A stretch of 64,000 nucleotides of DNA from Sceloporus undulatus (lineage: Eukaryota > Chordata > Lepidosauria > Squamata > Phrynosomatidae): assembly GCF_019175285.1 (NCBI RefSeq), contig NC_056530.1, forward strand, positions 6,542,770 to 6,606,769, written 5' to 3'. Positions 42,956 through 54,836 of the stretch are shown here, in pieces. The notes under the pieces were generated by a model. The model did no database searches. It worked only from the letters and a program-made list of their open reading frames with translations, and had not been told where the DNA came from. Within the stretch, counting starts at the first letter, position 1. Each line of letters starts with the position of its first letter. Position numbers and translations under genes: made by a program.

Positions 42956-45900
42956 GTAAGACTGTCATAAATTAGAGATTTTATTGTCAGTATCTTCTAG
43001 CAGTATCTTCCACAGCCAATCTTTGTTTGCTGCTCCAGAAGACAAGGTATAACCCCTTGGTACAGGGGTTATGCAGCATAATTAAAGCAAGTAGCAATTC
43101 AAACTTGGAATGGGCTTACACTCTATTCACCAATATATCTAAGCACTTTCACATTCCCTCTTTCCCAGAGTCATCCTCCCCTTCCAACCCCATACCAGAC
43201 ATTTTCATGAGGCAGGCCTTGAAGCTCCCAATGCAATCTCTGCTCCCCACAGATCTTCTTGTTAACCACCCCGAAGAATGTAGATAGCCAACATTGTCCA
43301 TATTTTGTGACAAAAAATCTTATCATCCAGTAGTTAATTAAAATATATATGTTGTTATGTACTTTCAAGTTGTTTCCAACTTAATGGCGAATCCATCATA
43401 GGGTTTTCTGTAACGGAGAGTGTCCGACTCGCCCAAAGTCAAGTGGGTTTCCATGACCGGGTGGGAATTTGAACTCTGATCTCCAGAGTTGTAATTCATT
43501 GCTCAAACCACTACACTGTACTGGCTCTCTCTTATATATGCATATGTATATACGTGTGTATCAAAGCATATATCTATATACTATGGCAGAAAATCAGGGA
43601 TTTGGATCCTGACAGCACTTAGCCAACCCATTGTGAACAGTGGACTCCCATGCCTACAAAGGAAAAGGGTTAAGGAGAGAGGAGGAGAAAGGCAAATTTG
43701 GCACTTTAATTTTTTGGTTTTGCTTTGTTTCAAAATTTAGCAGGTAGCATATCCAATTCAGCAAGTAGAAAGCACACCACAGAGCACTTAGCAATGCTGT
43801 TCTCAGATTCCCAACCCACACAATTTGAAGTTGGGTTGGGAATCAATCCTAGGAAACATACATGCAAAGCCCCTAACTTGAAAAAGCAAGTCCATTTACA
43901 TTTTAAACCAATGAGACTTATTTTTAAGTAAATGCTGTTGTTTAATGGCCTGGCCTGACCTGCCCAGAGTGGAATGAATGCCAGGGGAGGAACATACTTA
44001 GCTTTCAGAATGACCAAGTGTTAGTAAATCTGACAAAGTTGGTAGCATATTCAAAACTGAACGCTACATCCAATTTTAGTCTCAACTGGAGTAGGTCCAC
44101 TGAACTCAGTGGTAACTTGTGGCTATTAATTATCATTAACAGCAACAAATCTCTGTCAGCTGGGACTCAAATTGTATAGAGAAAAATGATGAAAATGATA
44201 ACAGACAATTGCACAAAATAAATGGGGTCTGTAACTAAATGTTACAGTGTGGTGTAGGGTGCCAGCCCTGTTCTAGGTTCCTGTCAGTTAGCTATGCCCT
44301 TGTCCAAGGTATTGCATTTCATCTTTGCCTCCAGTTTTCTGTCTCTTCCTCCCATTCTATAGTCACTGAATACTGTACTGTATTTACAGTTTTCACTGGG
44401 CTGTTGTGAGGAAGAAGCAACATTAGACATAGCTTCCAGAGGCATCTGGTTGGCCAGTAATAATAAAATAATGAAAAATTATAAGTACTGAGTACAGAAT
44501 ATAGTTGCTTGAAGTTAAGCATGACTCCATTTGGGCATTGCACATTGTATATCTAGGTCTACATATATTATCTTATTACCAATATATTACATGTATTAGC
44601 ATTACAAATAATCTATTTTTAAATAGATCACTATGATTATTCCCTGGTGTGTGTACTTGTGCCCATGTGTGTACATGCACAGAAACTAAAAAAGAAGGGC
44701 TTTTAACAGAGGGCCAAGCTACATTGTTGTTTAAATGAATAACTGAATTTATTCACTGGCCTTGGCTTACCTATTTGTTTTTAAATAGCAGCTATGTATA
44801 TGGGCCAGTAAGTGGAGGAGATAACCCTACATCTGTTCTGTGATCAAAAGAAAAAGCATACCTTGAACTTTGGTATGAACTGCAAAGGTAATAATAATAA
44901 AGTTGAGATTAGAAGTCTTGACCACCACACTTGGAACTGTGTGATATTATTATATTTTCCTTTTAATCTTAGCCAGAAAACTAAAGGTGTAATTGACAAA
45001 CACCATCCTAACTCACTGGATGGAATTAGGAAGGCAATTCTGGATCATGCATGTGTGTTTTTCTCTATGTGTCTCTATATACAGAGTGACAGAACATTTA
45101 GAAGTTAGCTTTTGGACTACAACTCCTACTATCCCATACTGTCTAAAGGATTCTGGGTAATCCAAATAACAGATTATTGTGAGCTGTCAAGTTGTTTTTG
45201 ATTTATGATAACTTTAAGGCAACCTTGTCAAGGGATTTCCTTGCTATTCCACTTTTACTGTTCTGGCTTCCTCCTGTTGCATTCTGGGATTTGTAGTTCA
45301 GTGATGCCTAAGAGCTCTTTGTCTGAATATTCTAAATGCCCCTTCCACAATTGCAAATTCCAGAATACAACAGGAGGCAGCCAGAGCAGTTAAAGTGGAA
45401 TAGTAGCACTATAAGAGTGTAGTGTGGTAATCTACTGAAAGAATATCACTTGCTCAAGATCATCCAGTGTATTTCCATGGTCAAATCCCAGTGCAGTCAC
45501 TACACCAAGCTGGCTCTATTCGTAATGTACAATGACATCCAAAATCCACAAAACAGTGCTACCTTTATTGAGGAAAAATGCCCAAAATACATGTTGCAAG
45601 CTTTCAAAGATCCACTGACATCTTCATCAGGCAAAGAAGACAATGTTAGTAATATGTTACTGAAATAGAAATGCAGGCTGTACTTGACTTTTTGTACCTC
45701 AAGTTATTCTCTCTTCTTTCTAGGCTCAACACCTTTAGTCTACATACACCTTTTGAATTTAAAACAGAGCCATCATATTCAGATCCCAACTATCTGGGTG
45801 AGGATATATTTGAGGGGAGTGGGGATTTTTTTACAGAGAGGGAGAAGATGATGCTTTTATTTTGTGAGGGGAGGGGAGCAGAAAGAGTTGAAGATATGTA

Positions 45901-46969
45901 AACAAATGAAATTATTCCTGCAAATGATCTAAGATTTTACAATCAATATAGAGGCTTTAACAGTAAGTTAAAGACACGCCTTCTAGATTTTAAGAGAGCA
46001 GATTTTAGTAAACTTAGAGAAATACTGGGGGTGATCCCATGGTCAGGAAGAGAAGGGAGTTCAAGACGGATGGGACTTTCTCAAAAGGGAGATACTGAAG
46101 GCACAATTTCAAACAGTTCCAATGAGAAAGAAAAATGGGAGATGTCTCACGAAACCAGGATGGATGACTAATGAACTTTCAACTGAGCCAAGTTTTAAAC
46201 AGAACATGTATAAGAAATGGAAAAATGGTGAAATCACCAAAGAGGAATTCAAACAAATAGCAAGCACATGTAGGGGTAAAGTCAGAAAAGCTAAAGGGCA
46301 GAATGAACTCAGGCTTGCTAGAGAGGTTAAAAACAATAAAAAGGGCTTTTATGGCTATGTCCTCAGCAAAAGGAAGACGAAGGAAACGGTAGGGCCACTA
46401 CTTGGAGAAGATGGCAAAATGTTAACAGGGAACAGAGAAAAGGCAGAATTACTCAACACCACCTTTGCCTCAGTCTTCTCAGAAAAGGAAAAGGGTGCTC
46501 AACCTGAGGACAATGGAGCAGAGGACAGGATAGGGGCATTTCAGTACAGAATAAGTAAAGAGATAGTACAGAAATATTTTATTAATCTAAGGCCCCATTC
46601 AGACTGGCATCAAAGATCTGGAAGGAACTGGGCTGATTCGGATGCCCCTCCTCGAATCTCTCTGTTAGCAAGTGCCCACTACAAAAGAGGGGCATTTTAA
46701 ATGCATTCTGTGCCTGCTGTCAATCAAGCGATCGTCATGGTGACGTTTTGCAGGGACATCGGAAGTGTCCTCCCCCCTCCTTTTTTTTAAAGAGCCATGC
46801 ACAAAATGCCCCAAAGTGTCAATTTTTTAAAACCTCTTTTTTGTGTGTTGTGTGTATATGTGTGCATTTGGGTCAGATCTGTCCCTGTCCCCATTTTCAA
46901 TCCCATGCAAGCTAATGCATCCCCCACTCCTTGCCCCCCAGAATGCCTCTTACACATGTAATAATAATG

Positions 46970-47020
<51 letters not shown>

Positions 47021-48681
47021 TCCTCACCTCGGAAATGCCAGAAAAGGATGCAATTGCCATGCATTCTATTTTTTGCTTTTAAAAGCAATTCAGGGCTGCC
47101 TCTGAATTCAGTAGCAAAAGCATGTATTATTTTGTCTAATTGACAAGAGCAAAAAATGTAACATTCGAATTGTAAGTCTAGCCCTTTGTAACATTTGCAT
47201 TTGCAACATTTCCCCTTTGCTGGAAGCGAGCAGATGAAAGGGAAAGTGCACAAGCCGCTAGCCCTTCTCTATCTGCCTCAAGAAAAAAAATCATGCGCAT
47301 ATTTGGTAAAAAATAATCCCCCAGCTTGGACCCACAGCCCTACTTCCCTGGGCAATCCTCCTTCCTTCTGACCCTCACCTCCCTTTGAGCTTTCTCCACC
47401 ACCCCCACCTCCCTCTGACAATAAGCAGCCTGATTTCCCTACATGCCCCAGCGTAGCCCCGCAACCCAATTCCCCCTGGAAATCCTCCTCCTCCTTCCTT
47501 CAGACCCTCTCCTTCCTTGGGGATGCCCATTGACCTTTCCCCCAGCTCCTTCATCCTCCTCCTCCTCCTGCTCTGTTTTAGGATCCCCTCCATGACTCCC
47601 TTCCTCCCACGGCCCCTTTCTCCTCCTCCTCCATCACTTTCTCCACCCCCCACCTCTCTCTGACAGCCCTCTGCAGCCCAAAAGTCACCCCTGATTTCCT
47701 CCTTTCCTCCTGTCACCCTTTGCATCCAGAGTCCCCTTTTTTCGGCTCTTTCCTCCTCCTCCTCCCTTCTGATGATGGGAGGGAATGCTCTGACCTCTGC
47801 CCGCCCCCTGACCCTAATCCCTCCCTAAATTTGCCCCATTCGTGATCGAGGGCAAGTTTCAATTTCGCGCAACTCAGGTCTTCAGAAAAGACGGATTTTA
47901 GCCCGAATCCGGATACCCCAGTGTAAGGGACATTTCCTTGTGCAAGCCCCGACATGGATTGTGATGAATCGGGCCCAATATGAACTTCACGTGGAAGAAT
48001 CGCTTTCAAACCCAGTTTTTAATGTAGTCTGAATGGCCCCTCAATAGATTTAAGTCTCCAGGATCAGATGAACTACATCCAAGGGTATTAAAAGAGCTGG
48101 CAAATGTAATATTGGAGCCATTGGCAATAATCTTTGAGAACTCCTGGAGAACAGGAGAAGTCCCAGCAGAATGGAGGAGGGCAAACGTTGTCCCCATCTT
48201 CAAAAAGGGGGGAAAAGAGGATCCCAACAATTATCGTCTAGTTAGTCTGACGTTAATACCAGGAAAGATTCTGGAGCAGAGCATTAAACAGAGAGTCTGT
48301 GAACATCTAGAAGGCAATGCCATAATCACAAAAAGTCAACATGGGTTTCAGAGAAAGAAGACATGCCAGACAAATCTAATCTCTTTCTTTGATAAAATTA
48401 CCAGCTTAGTAGATGAAGGGAATGCTGTGGATATAGTATATCTTGATTTCAGTAAGGCATTTGACAAAGTTCCCCATGACATTCTTGCAAACAAGCTTGT
48501 AAAATGTGGGCTGGACAAGGCAACTGTTACATGGATTTGTAATTGGTTGACTAACCAAAGCCAAAGGGTGCTCAACAATGGCACCTTTTCATCCTGGAGA
48601 GAAGTGACCAGTGGGGTCCCACAGGGCTCTGTCCTGGGCCCAGTGCTGTTCAACGTCTTTATCAATGACTTGGAGGACAAA

Positions 48682-48714
<33 letters not shown>

Positions 48715-51700
48715 CTTTATTTATGAAGCGCTGTAAATTTACACAGCGCTGTACATGCAATCTTATTTAGTTAGACGGTTCCCTGCCCTCAGGCTTACAA
48801 TCTAAAAAGACATGACACAGAAGGAGAAGGGAGTGGTGGAGGGAAAGGGTAAGAGGTCCAGCAGTTCCTCTCAACCTCCGAGGTCTGGACCAAGGCAGAT
48901 GGACTGGAGGGAGGGCAAGGCTTCATAATGGATGGTTAATCATTATCCAGAGAAAATACATAATCACAAGTAGGATAATACATATACAGTACATAGGAAT
49001 ACAGGAAATGGATCGATAAACAGCCAACAACAGAACATCATATTTATCAAATTTGCAGATGACACCAAACTAGGGGGAGTAGCTAATACCCCAGAGGATA
49101 GGATCAAAATTCAAGATGACCTGAATATACTAGAAAGCTGGGCCAAAGCTAACAAAATGAATTTCAACACGGAGAAATGTAAAGTACTACACTTAGGGCG
49201 GAAAAATGAAATGCACAGAGATAGGATGATGGGGGCCACCTGGCTGAACGAGAGACTTATTTGTGTGAAAGGAATCTAGGAGTCCAAGTAGACCACAAGT
49301 TGAACATGAGTCAACAGTGTGATGCAGCAGCTAAAAAGGCCAATGCAATTTTAGGCTGCATCAATAAAAGTTTAGTGTCTAGATCAAGAGAAGTAATAGT
49401 GCCACTATATTCTCCTCTGGTCAGACCCCACCTGGAATATTGCGTCCAGTTCTGGGCACCACAATTTAAAAAGGATGTGGAGAAACTGGAGCATGTCCAA
49501 AGGAGAGCGACTAAAATGGTGAAGAGTCTGGAAGCCATGCCCTATGAGGAACGACTTAGGGAGCTGGGGATGTTTAGCCTGGAGAAGAGAAGGTTAAGAG
49601 GTGATATGATAGCCCTGTTTAAATATTTGAAGGGATGTCATATTGAGGAGAGTGCAAGCTTGTTTTCAGCTGTTCTAGAGACTAGGACCCGGAACAATGG
49701 ATGCAAGCTGCAGGAAAAGAGATTCCACCTCAACATTAGGAAGATCTTCCTGACAGTAAGGGCTGTTCGACAGTGGAACAAACTCCCTTGGAGTGTGGTG
49801 GAGTCTCCTTCTTTAGAGGCCTTCAAACAGAGGCTGGATGGCCATCTGTCGGGGATGCTTTGATGGAGAGTTCCTGCATGGCAGAATGGGGTTGGACTGG
49901 ATAGCCCTTGCGGTCTCTTCCAACTCTATTATTCTAGTAATAATAATAATAATTATAATAATTATAATTATAATTATAATACTGTAATAATATATTTAAT
50001 AAATTCTTGTTTCTGTCCCACCTGTCCCCCTAGATTGGGACGCAAAGTAGTTTTCAGTGATGAAAAATGTTAAAATTCACAAGATACAAAAGTTAAAACA
50101 TAATTATCCAGTACTTCTAAATAGGGCTGAAAAAGACTCCCATCTATCAAAAAAGACACTGGCCCAGAACAGACAGGCCAAATAAAGCAGCTTCTGGCTG
50201 CTTCAAGGGTGTGATGTTTGTATGATGTACGCCCCCAAAGTGGCCCAAAGCCATTCTTACACCCCAGCCCTTTGAACAGGAGCAAAAAGAAGCCATGATA
50301 ATCTAGCTCCTAGTATGTGTGGGTTGGAGCCGGCAGTGGTGGTCCACTTTTGGAGTGGGCTGTGTGGTTGCTGGGGTCTTGGCTTGTTTGCGGCTGGAGG
50401 GGCCTCAGGCTGCTCCTTCCCACCTGTCTGTTCCAGGCCACACTGTCAATTGCTGTGGCCTCAACTTCTTTTCAAAAGTCTTCTGTAAGTAATTTTTTAG
50501 ATGTCTGGCAAGAACAGCCATGCCAAGGATGGACGAAGAATGAATAACAAAGAAAATGGGTTGGCTCTCCATCTACCTTTTGCACTGACCCAGCCTATCC
50601 CTGACTTAGTCCCACCTAGCCATTTAATCCCTATGGGAATGCATCCCTTGATAGTGGGTGGGGGGAGATTCCAATGGGAGCCCTTTCTTTCTGTTCTATA
50701 TAGTTATACCAGGAGGGTGAGCACAGAATCTATTATTGATAAATTGCAAGTTGGTAGAAAAGTATTAAGCCTCCTCTCTTTTTTTTAACAATTGAATTGA
50801 AAACAAAAGCTTTATAAAAGCTAAAATCAAGCAATTCAGAGAGACTATTATCAGATGATCAAAGTGAGGCTGTCGTACTTTGGCAACATTGTGAAAAGAC
50901 ATGACTAATTAGAAAAGACAACAATGCTGGGAAAGGTAGAAGAAATAGAAAGAGAGGAAGACCACACACTGGATGGCTAGACTCAGGGAAGTCCACGGGC
51001 CTGAATTTGTAGGAGCTAAGCAGAGCAGTGAAGGACAGGGGGCTTGGCCATTTCTAATCCACAGGATCACTATGAGTCGTGATTGACAAGAGGGCAGTAA
51101 ACAACAACGGTACTATCAACAGCTAATGCATGTTCTTCACAAACACTGTTCTCGTAATGTTCTTGTATATCCTATCAGAGAATGCAATAAAGGGATGTGA
51201 GGAAAGTTCCAGTCAAACTGTACCCCCCTTCCTGTAACTGAGCCCTCATTCCCTCATTATATGGGCATATAATACCTTTTTAAGTGAGGAACTGGGATTG
51301 TGATAGAGTTTATATCGAGATACATCCTTGATAATTTTAGTATTTATTTCATCTCTTTTTAAAAACTGTGCATCATTTATGCTCCATTTATTATTTTTAT
51401 TTTAAAACTCTACATTACCTTAAATCCAAAAGGGACTTCCATCATATAAAATAACATATACTGTACTCCCTATTCTTAGTAACAAGAATTATAAAAGGAC
51501 AATATAGACAACAGTTTCCATGGACAACAGTTTAAATTAGAGAAACTCATTAAAAAGATTCAGGCAAAACACCTTTTTAAAGAAATATGTTTTTGTCTAG
51601 CTTCCTAAAACATGGGGGATGAGGTCTGATGAAACTCACATTGAAGACTCTTTTGCAGTCAGGTTGTTTGTACCACCTTTAAGATTCAGAGATCTGTACA

Positions 51701-53179
51701 GATCCAAATAGCCTATCTATTTATTTTATTTTCCTCCTCCCTTAGCAAACATGCTGGCCATGGAGTTCACCTTTCTCACCAGTGGTTTCCTTTTTGCACA
51801 ACTCCTGAAACGATGGGTCTGGGATTATGCCATCACCGTGACTTTGGCTCACATTCTGTTGACATCTGCAGGTGAGCTTAAGTACCAAAAAGGCCAAATA
51901 GGAAAGTCTGAGTTGTAGTCCAATTTCTCTTATGCTGCATGATTTTCACCCCTCTCTGAGAGTAAGGGTAGCCCAAATGTACTGGTAAATAGCTGGGTGA
52001 TTTCCTGTAGTTAATAAGTATTTCCTACTCCTCACTGAGGAGCAACAAATAATAATAATCATCGGATTTATTTATATACCGCCCAATCACTGGGAATCCG
52101 AGCGTGTACAACAGAGGGGATAATAGACGGTTCCCTGCCCTCAGGCTTACAATCAGAGGCCTGTTACAGACTGCCAAATAAAGCTGCTTCGGGTCTCTTT
52201 GGGGTATGCTATTTAAATGATGCATGGGTCCTAAGAGTCCGGAGGTCGCGCCAAAGCCACACTCCATTCCTAAGCACGAGTGCAGCTTTGGTGCAGCTTC
52301 CGGATCCTTAGGATGCATTCATCATTTAAACAGCTACCTCCAAAGAGACCCGAAGCAGCTTTTTTTGGCAGTCGTAACAGGCCTAAATGACTCTTTTGTT
52401 CTTACCCCAAATTTATTACAGAAAATGAAGCAAGCAACCAGGAGTGGAAGCATTTACTGTGCACTTTTCTTTTTAGGAGCACTGCATCAGTTTCTAATTG
52501 TCCAGGCTGTGCAAACTGGCTGCAGCATGATAACTGTCCCTGCTTCTGCGTGCAGAAAACAAAGTGTGCCCTCTCTCTTCCCGTTTAAGGGAGACAGATT
52601 TCTGTGTCCAGAATGAGATGATGGTAAAGGGTATCTAGGCAAATTAAAGAAAGCACTGAACGCACAAATGGGGAGCCGCTGCACAATAGACAGACATGCA
52701 GTAGGATGAACCAGGATTACTGGAATTGCCATCCAAGCTACCTACATCAGTAGCCCAGTGCAGGGACAAAAGGAGCTCAACCCTCATAGAATTTGAATTG
52801 AAAGAGATTCTAAGGTCGTCTCCTCCTTGTCAATAAGTAGATGTATAGCTCAGCATCACCAGCTGTCCAGCCATTGTTTAAAAATCTCAAGTGAAGACAG
52901 TCTTTTGCCTTTGGGCTGTACTTCCATTATCAATTATCATCAGGAGGTCCTGTACCATGCCAACCACTACCATGTCAGGATGCACAGGAAGCCATTGAAA
53001 TCCACAAACATCTGGATAATTTCAACCGGAAAGAAGAAACCCTTAAAGTGAACAAAATTTGGCTTACAAGTTAGTTTCCAGTATAGCCTGCTGGCATACA
53101 ATTCTAACTTTTTAATGGTTCTCTCTCTTTTTACAGTGTGAACGAAATCCTTTTGTGTGGCAGTGGTGGCTAGCTCTTG
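42870..53179 (+). CDS. TMEM244-like membrane protein (partial gene, four exons seen)
   Basis: Exons 42870-42955, 45724-45797, 51746-51871 and 53137-53179 (possibly to 53235) encode a small multi-pass membrane protein resembling TMEM244, whose function is unknown. Matching blocks are [43 protein letters not shown] and QWWLALG; human TMEM244 as I recall it has LLCVILFYTVYY, APFDFKTNPSW, EWVWDYAISVTILH and HWWAALG. The first three exons splice in phase with consensus GT/AG ends. The fourth has the conserved peptide in a frame that does not follow from the third, and the spliced frame meets a stop at its second codon. Exon 1 (about 10 residues expected) was not found. The gene is divergent from SRSF4. 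Whether it is live or a decaying pseudogene is open. Confidence 0.82.
42956..45723. repeat. TMEM244-like intron with SINE copies
   Basis: Reversed Sauria-type SINEs at about 43343-43545 (TTCAAGTTGTTTCCAACTTA start) and about 45178-45515, the latter interrupted by MITE text. 43600-45100 has nothing recognised. Confidence 0.6.
45724..45797 (+). CDS. TMEM244-like exon (extracellular loop)
   Basis: Acceptor TTCTTTCTAG, donor GTGAGG, 74 nt. Translates to (R)[24 protein letters not shown], matching the FDFKTNPSW loop of TMEM244. Phase agrees on both sides. Confidence 0.87.
46591..48040. mobile_element. Harbinger-like non-autonomous element, 1.45 kb
   Basis: Inverted ends GGCCCCATTCAGACTGGC (left) and AGTCTGAATGGCCCC (right). 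Comparison with the intact CR1 at 59140 shows a 3-bp duplication: TAA before, TCA after, as PIF/Harbinger makes. Inside are an AAT run (about 46963-47018) and a pyrimidine-rich stretch (47330-47780) whose purine-rich reverse strand gives false frames. No transposase. Confidence 0.75.
48682..49030 (-). mobile_element. SINE-like element with L2-type tail, reversed
   Basis: Starts with an ATT run and TTTATTTATGAAGCGCTGTA (reversed L2-like 3' end), then GGTTCCCTGCCCTCAGGCTT and a body shared with 35752-35995, 52040-52155 and 53245-53600. It splits the CR1 reverse transcriptase just before FADD. Confidence 0.7.
49938..51745. repeat. TMEM244-like intron: AAT/TAA run, Harbinger-like piece, Bov-B
   Basis: AT microsatellite about 49938-50005; GGCCCAGAACAGACAGGCCA-type Harbinger-like start at about 50162, extent unclear (perhaps to 50470); Bov-B LINE 3' end about 50840-51110 on the plus strand ([12 protein letters not shown]-like text, ends AAACAACAAC). 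The rest is unassigned. Confidence 0.55.
50840..51110 (+). mobile_element. Bov-B (RTE) LINE 3' end
   Basis: Text GAGGCTGTCGTACTTTGGCA, then CACACACTGGATGGCTAGAC and AGCAGAGCAGTGAAGGACAG, matches the Bov-B C-terminal coding end and 3' terminus. Broken. Confidence 0.75.
51746..51871 (+). CDS. TMEM244-like exon (second and third membrane segments)
   Basis: Acceptor CTCCCTTAG, donor GTGAGC, 126 nt. Encodes a hydrophobic stretch ([14 protein letters not shown]) and then [20 protein letters not shown], carrying the family's most conserved motif WVWDYAI. Confidence 0.88.
52040..52384. mobile_element. L2-tailed SINE fragment followed by a Harbinger-like foldback MITE
   Basis: 52040-52155 is a reversed copy of the TTTATTTATATACCGCCCAA element. 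At about 52157-52384 is a hairpin element with GGCCTGTTACAGACTGCC ends and arms of about 95 bp, close to the one at 30420. Confidence 0.72.
52385..53136. other. Last TMEM244-like intron, unassigned part
   Basis: No repeat recognised except possible LINE-derived text near 52790-52990 (AGATTCTAAGGTCGTC). No other exon seen. Confidence 0.45.
53137..53179 (+). CDS. TMEM244-like last visible exon, out of phase
   Basis: A strong pyrimidine tract and ACAG acceptor precede [15 protein letters not shown], which matches the family C-terminal HWWAALG block. A possible donor GTAGGA follows the G of the last codon; without it the frame runs to a stop at 53233-53235. Splicing from the previous exon would read GTG TGA, so two bases (a TG unit in TGTGTG) seem missing, or there is an assembly error or an unseen splice choice. 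Confidence 0.65.
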
Positions 53180-53244
53180 GTAGGATGTTCATATTCTTGT
53201 TTTTTCTTTCAAATTCTACACCTTGTTTATTATGATTTTCCAAT

Positions 53245-53600
53245 TTGTTTTGTAAAATAATAATAATAATAATTAATAATAATAGGATTTATTTATATAA
53301 CTGCCCAATCACTGGGAATCCAGGCGGTTTACAACAGGGGATAATAGACAGTTCCCTGCCCTCAGGCTTACAATCTAAAAGACATGACACAAAAGGAGAA
53401 GGGAATGGTGAGGGGGGGAGGGATCAGGTCCAGCATTCTTCTCTCCCTCGGAGGCCTGGACCAAGGCAGATGGACTAGAGGAGGGCTCTTCTTCCAGGCT
53501 AGCCCTGGTGGAGCTGGGCCTGCCTGGTCAACCCCCTCGTGGCCGGAAGAAGACAGTTATGGAGGGAGGAGATATAATATAATTGCCATTTACAACCTTT
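53245..53600 (-). mobile_element. SINE-like element with L2-type tail, reversed
   Basis: AAT run, ATTTATTTATATAACTGCCC, CAGTTCCCTGCCCTCAGGCT and the body CCTGGACCAAGGCAGATGGA, the same family as 48682-49030. Confidence 0.7.
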
Positions 53601-53794
53601 ATTAAATTACCTCACTTACCAATTTCTTACTCTGTTTTTCACAAAATGGAATATTTCAAAATGCATTAGACTTAATTTTAACATTCAAAACAGAGGGGTG
53701 CTACCATGGAAAACCTAGTCGTCCCTTAGTGTTACCGTATTCGTGTTCATTTAAGAGCCTCATTTCTTGAGCTGTGTCACCAATAAATGTTGAC

Positions 53795-54836
53795 TTACTA
53801 AACTACTTATCCTGTGACTGAAGCTGTTGTTTATGACAAATGGATCCACTCACACCAGCAGTACCTTCATTTGCTGCTTTATAAAGCAGGTAACGATGGT
53901 GAGTTGTCTTGGATGCCTTATCAATGACTTTCTTTGCATACTCCTGGAATTCCTGTTCCTTCCATAGTGCAATACGTTCTTTTTGTCTTTGATATTCTAG
54001 GTCTTGCTTCTCATGTTCCTTTCTTGACAGGTTTTCAGCTATTTCCATGACATGGGCTTCCTGTAATTTTAAGTTTGAACAATGATTTTTGTGTTTCTTG
54101 TCTTTTTCCAGTTCTTGATAGATCCTGTCTGCTTCTATTAATCCCCGAAGTATAGCTTGAGCTTCCAGTTTTTCCTGCTTTTCTTTCTCTTCCTTCATTT
54201 TATCACACTAATTCTGTAATCTTTGATGGATTTGAGATCAGCTTTGTCCTTTTCTTCTTTAGCTTCACGTTCCTTCTCAAGCTCCTCTTCTGTCTCTGCA
54301 ATTTCTCATTCGTCTTCATCATCAGTTTTTTGTTTCATCTGTTGATGGAGGTGCTTGCTGATATTTTCTCTGTGTTCCTCCATTAACCTGAGCAGTTCCG
54401 CTTCCTTTTCTCTTCTCAGCTTAGCCATAGCTTGCTTTGCTTGATAATGAGCTTGAACTTTATCATAATCTTCTTTTTGATTTTCTATAGCTCTCAGAGT
54501 TTTCTGCTCAGCAACATATGCCTGATGGATGTGCTTACGCTCAAGTTTCTTCTCACTCTCCTTTTCCTCTTTCTGCAGCATTTCCAATTGACCAGTACCT
54601 GGATCGCTTCCCCTTTTTTATCTTCTATATTGTTCATTTCTGCTTGATGTTCATGCTCCTTTATTTGTTCTAATTGATACTTGTTAAGCTGCAGTCTTTT
54701 CAGGTGGCGTTCCTTGGCCTTTTCCTCCTCTTTCTGTATAGCTTTTTGATGTTCCCGTTCTATTTCTTCAAACTTATAGAGGTATAGATTTCTTTTTTCT
54801 TGTTATATTCAATCTGAGCATCTTTTTCCTTTAAGA
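53795..54836 (-). pseudogene. Retrocopy of a coiled-coil ciliary gene (CFAP210/CCDC173-like)
   Basis: Intronless minus-strand text, heavily charged and helical, in at least three frames: 54587-54306 (RAIENQKEDYDKVQAHYQAK), 54198-53803 (LIEADRIYQELEKDKKHKNH and ALWKEQEFQEYAKKVIDKAS) and an upstream part near 54790. The arrangement recalls CFAP210 (CCDC173), a microtubule inner protein of cilia, but a related CFAP family is possible. Frame shifts and an in-frame stop between blocks, together with the absence of introns, point to a dead processed copy. The 5' end is missing: it meets mariner sequence at the hAT insertion point. No clear poly-A tail was found on the low-coordinate side. Confidence 0.65.

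Larger units (their letters stand above)
45970..49937 (+). mobile_element. CR1 LINE, 5'-truncated, twice interrupted
   Basis: Lies in the TMEM244-like intron after the 45724 exon. Retains the region between endonuclease and polymerase, reverse-transcriptase blocks ([29 protein letters not shown]), the C-terminal region (49261-49863) and the 3' end. The FADDTKL block sits just past the second insertion, at about 49050. Interrupted by 46591-48040 and about 48682-49030. An internal stop and frame changes make it inactive. Confidence 0.88.

Noticed and set aside
46843-47253. Poly-Asn and poly-Ile frames
   Set aside because: Translations of the AAT microsatellite; the same applies near 7180, 33055, 38052 and 48690.
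47375-48009. Frames of 98-116 codons on the minus strand
   Set aside because: Purine-rich strand of the Harbinger-like cargo, rich in Gly/Glu/Arg only.
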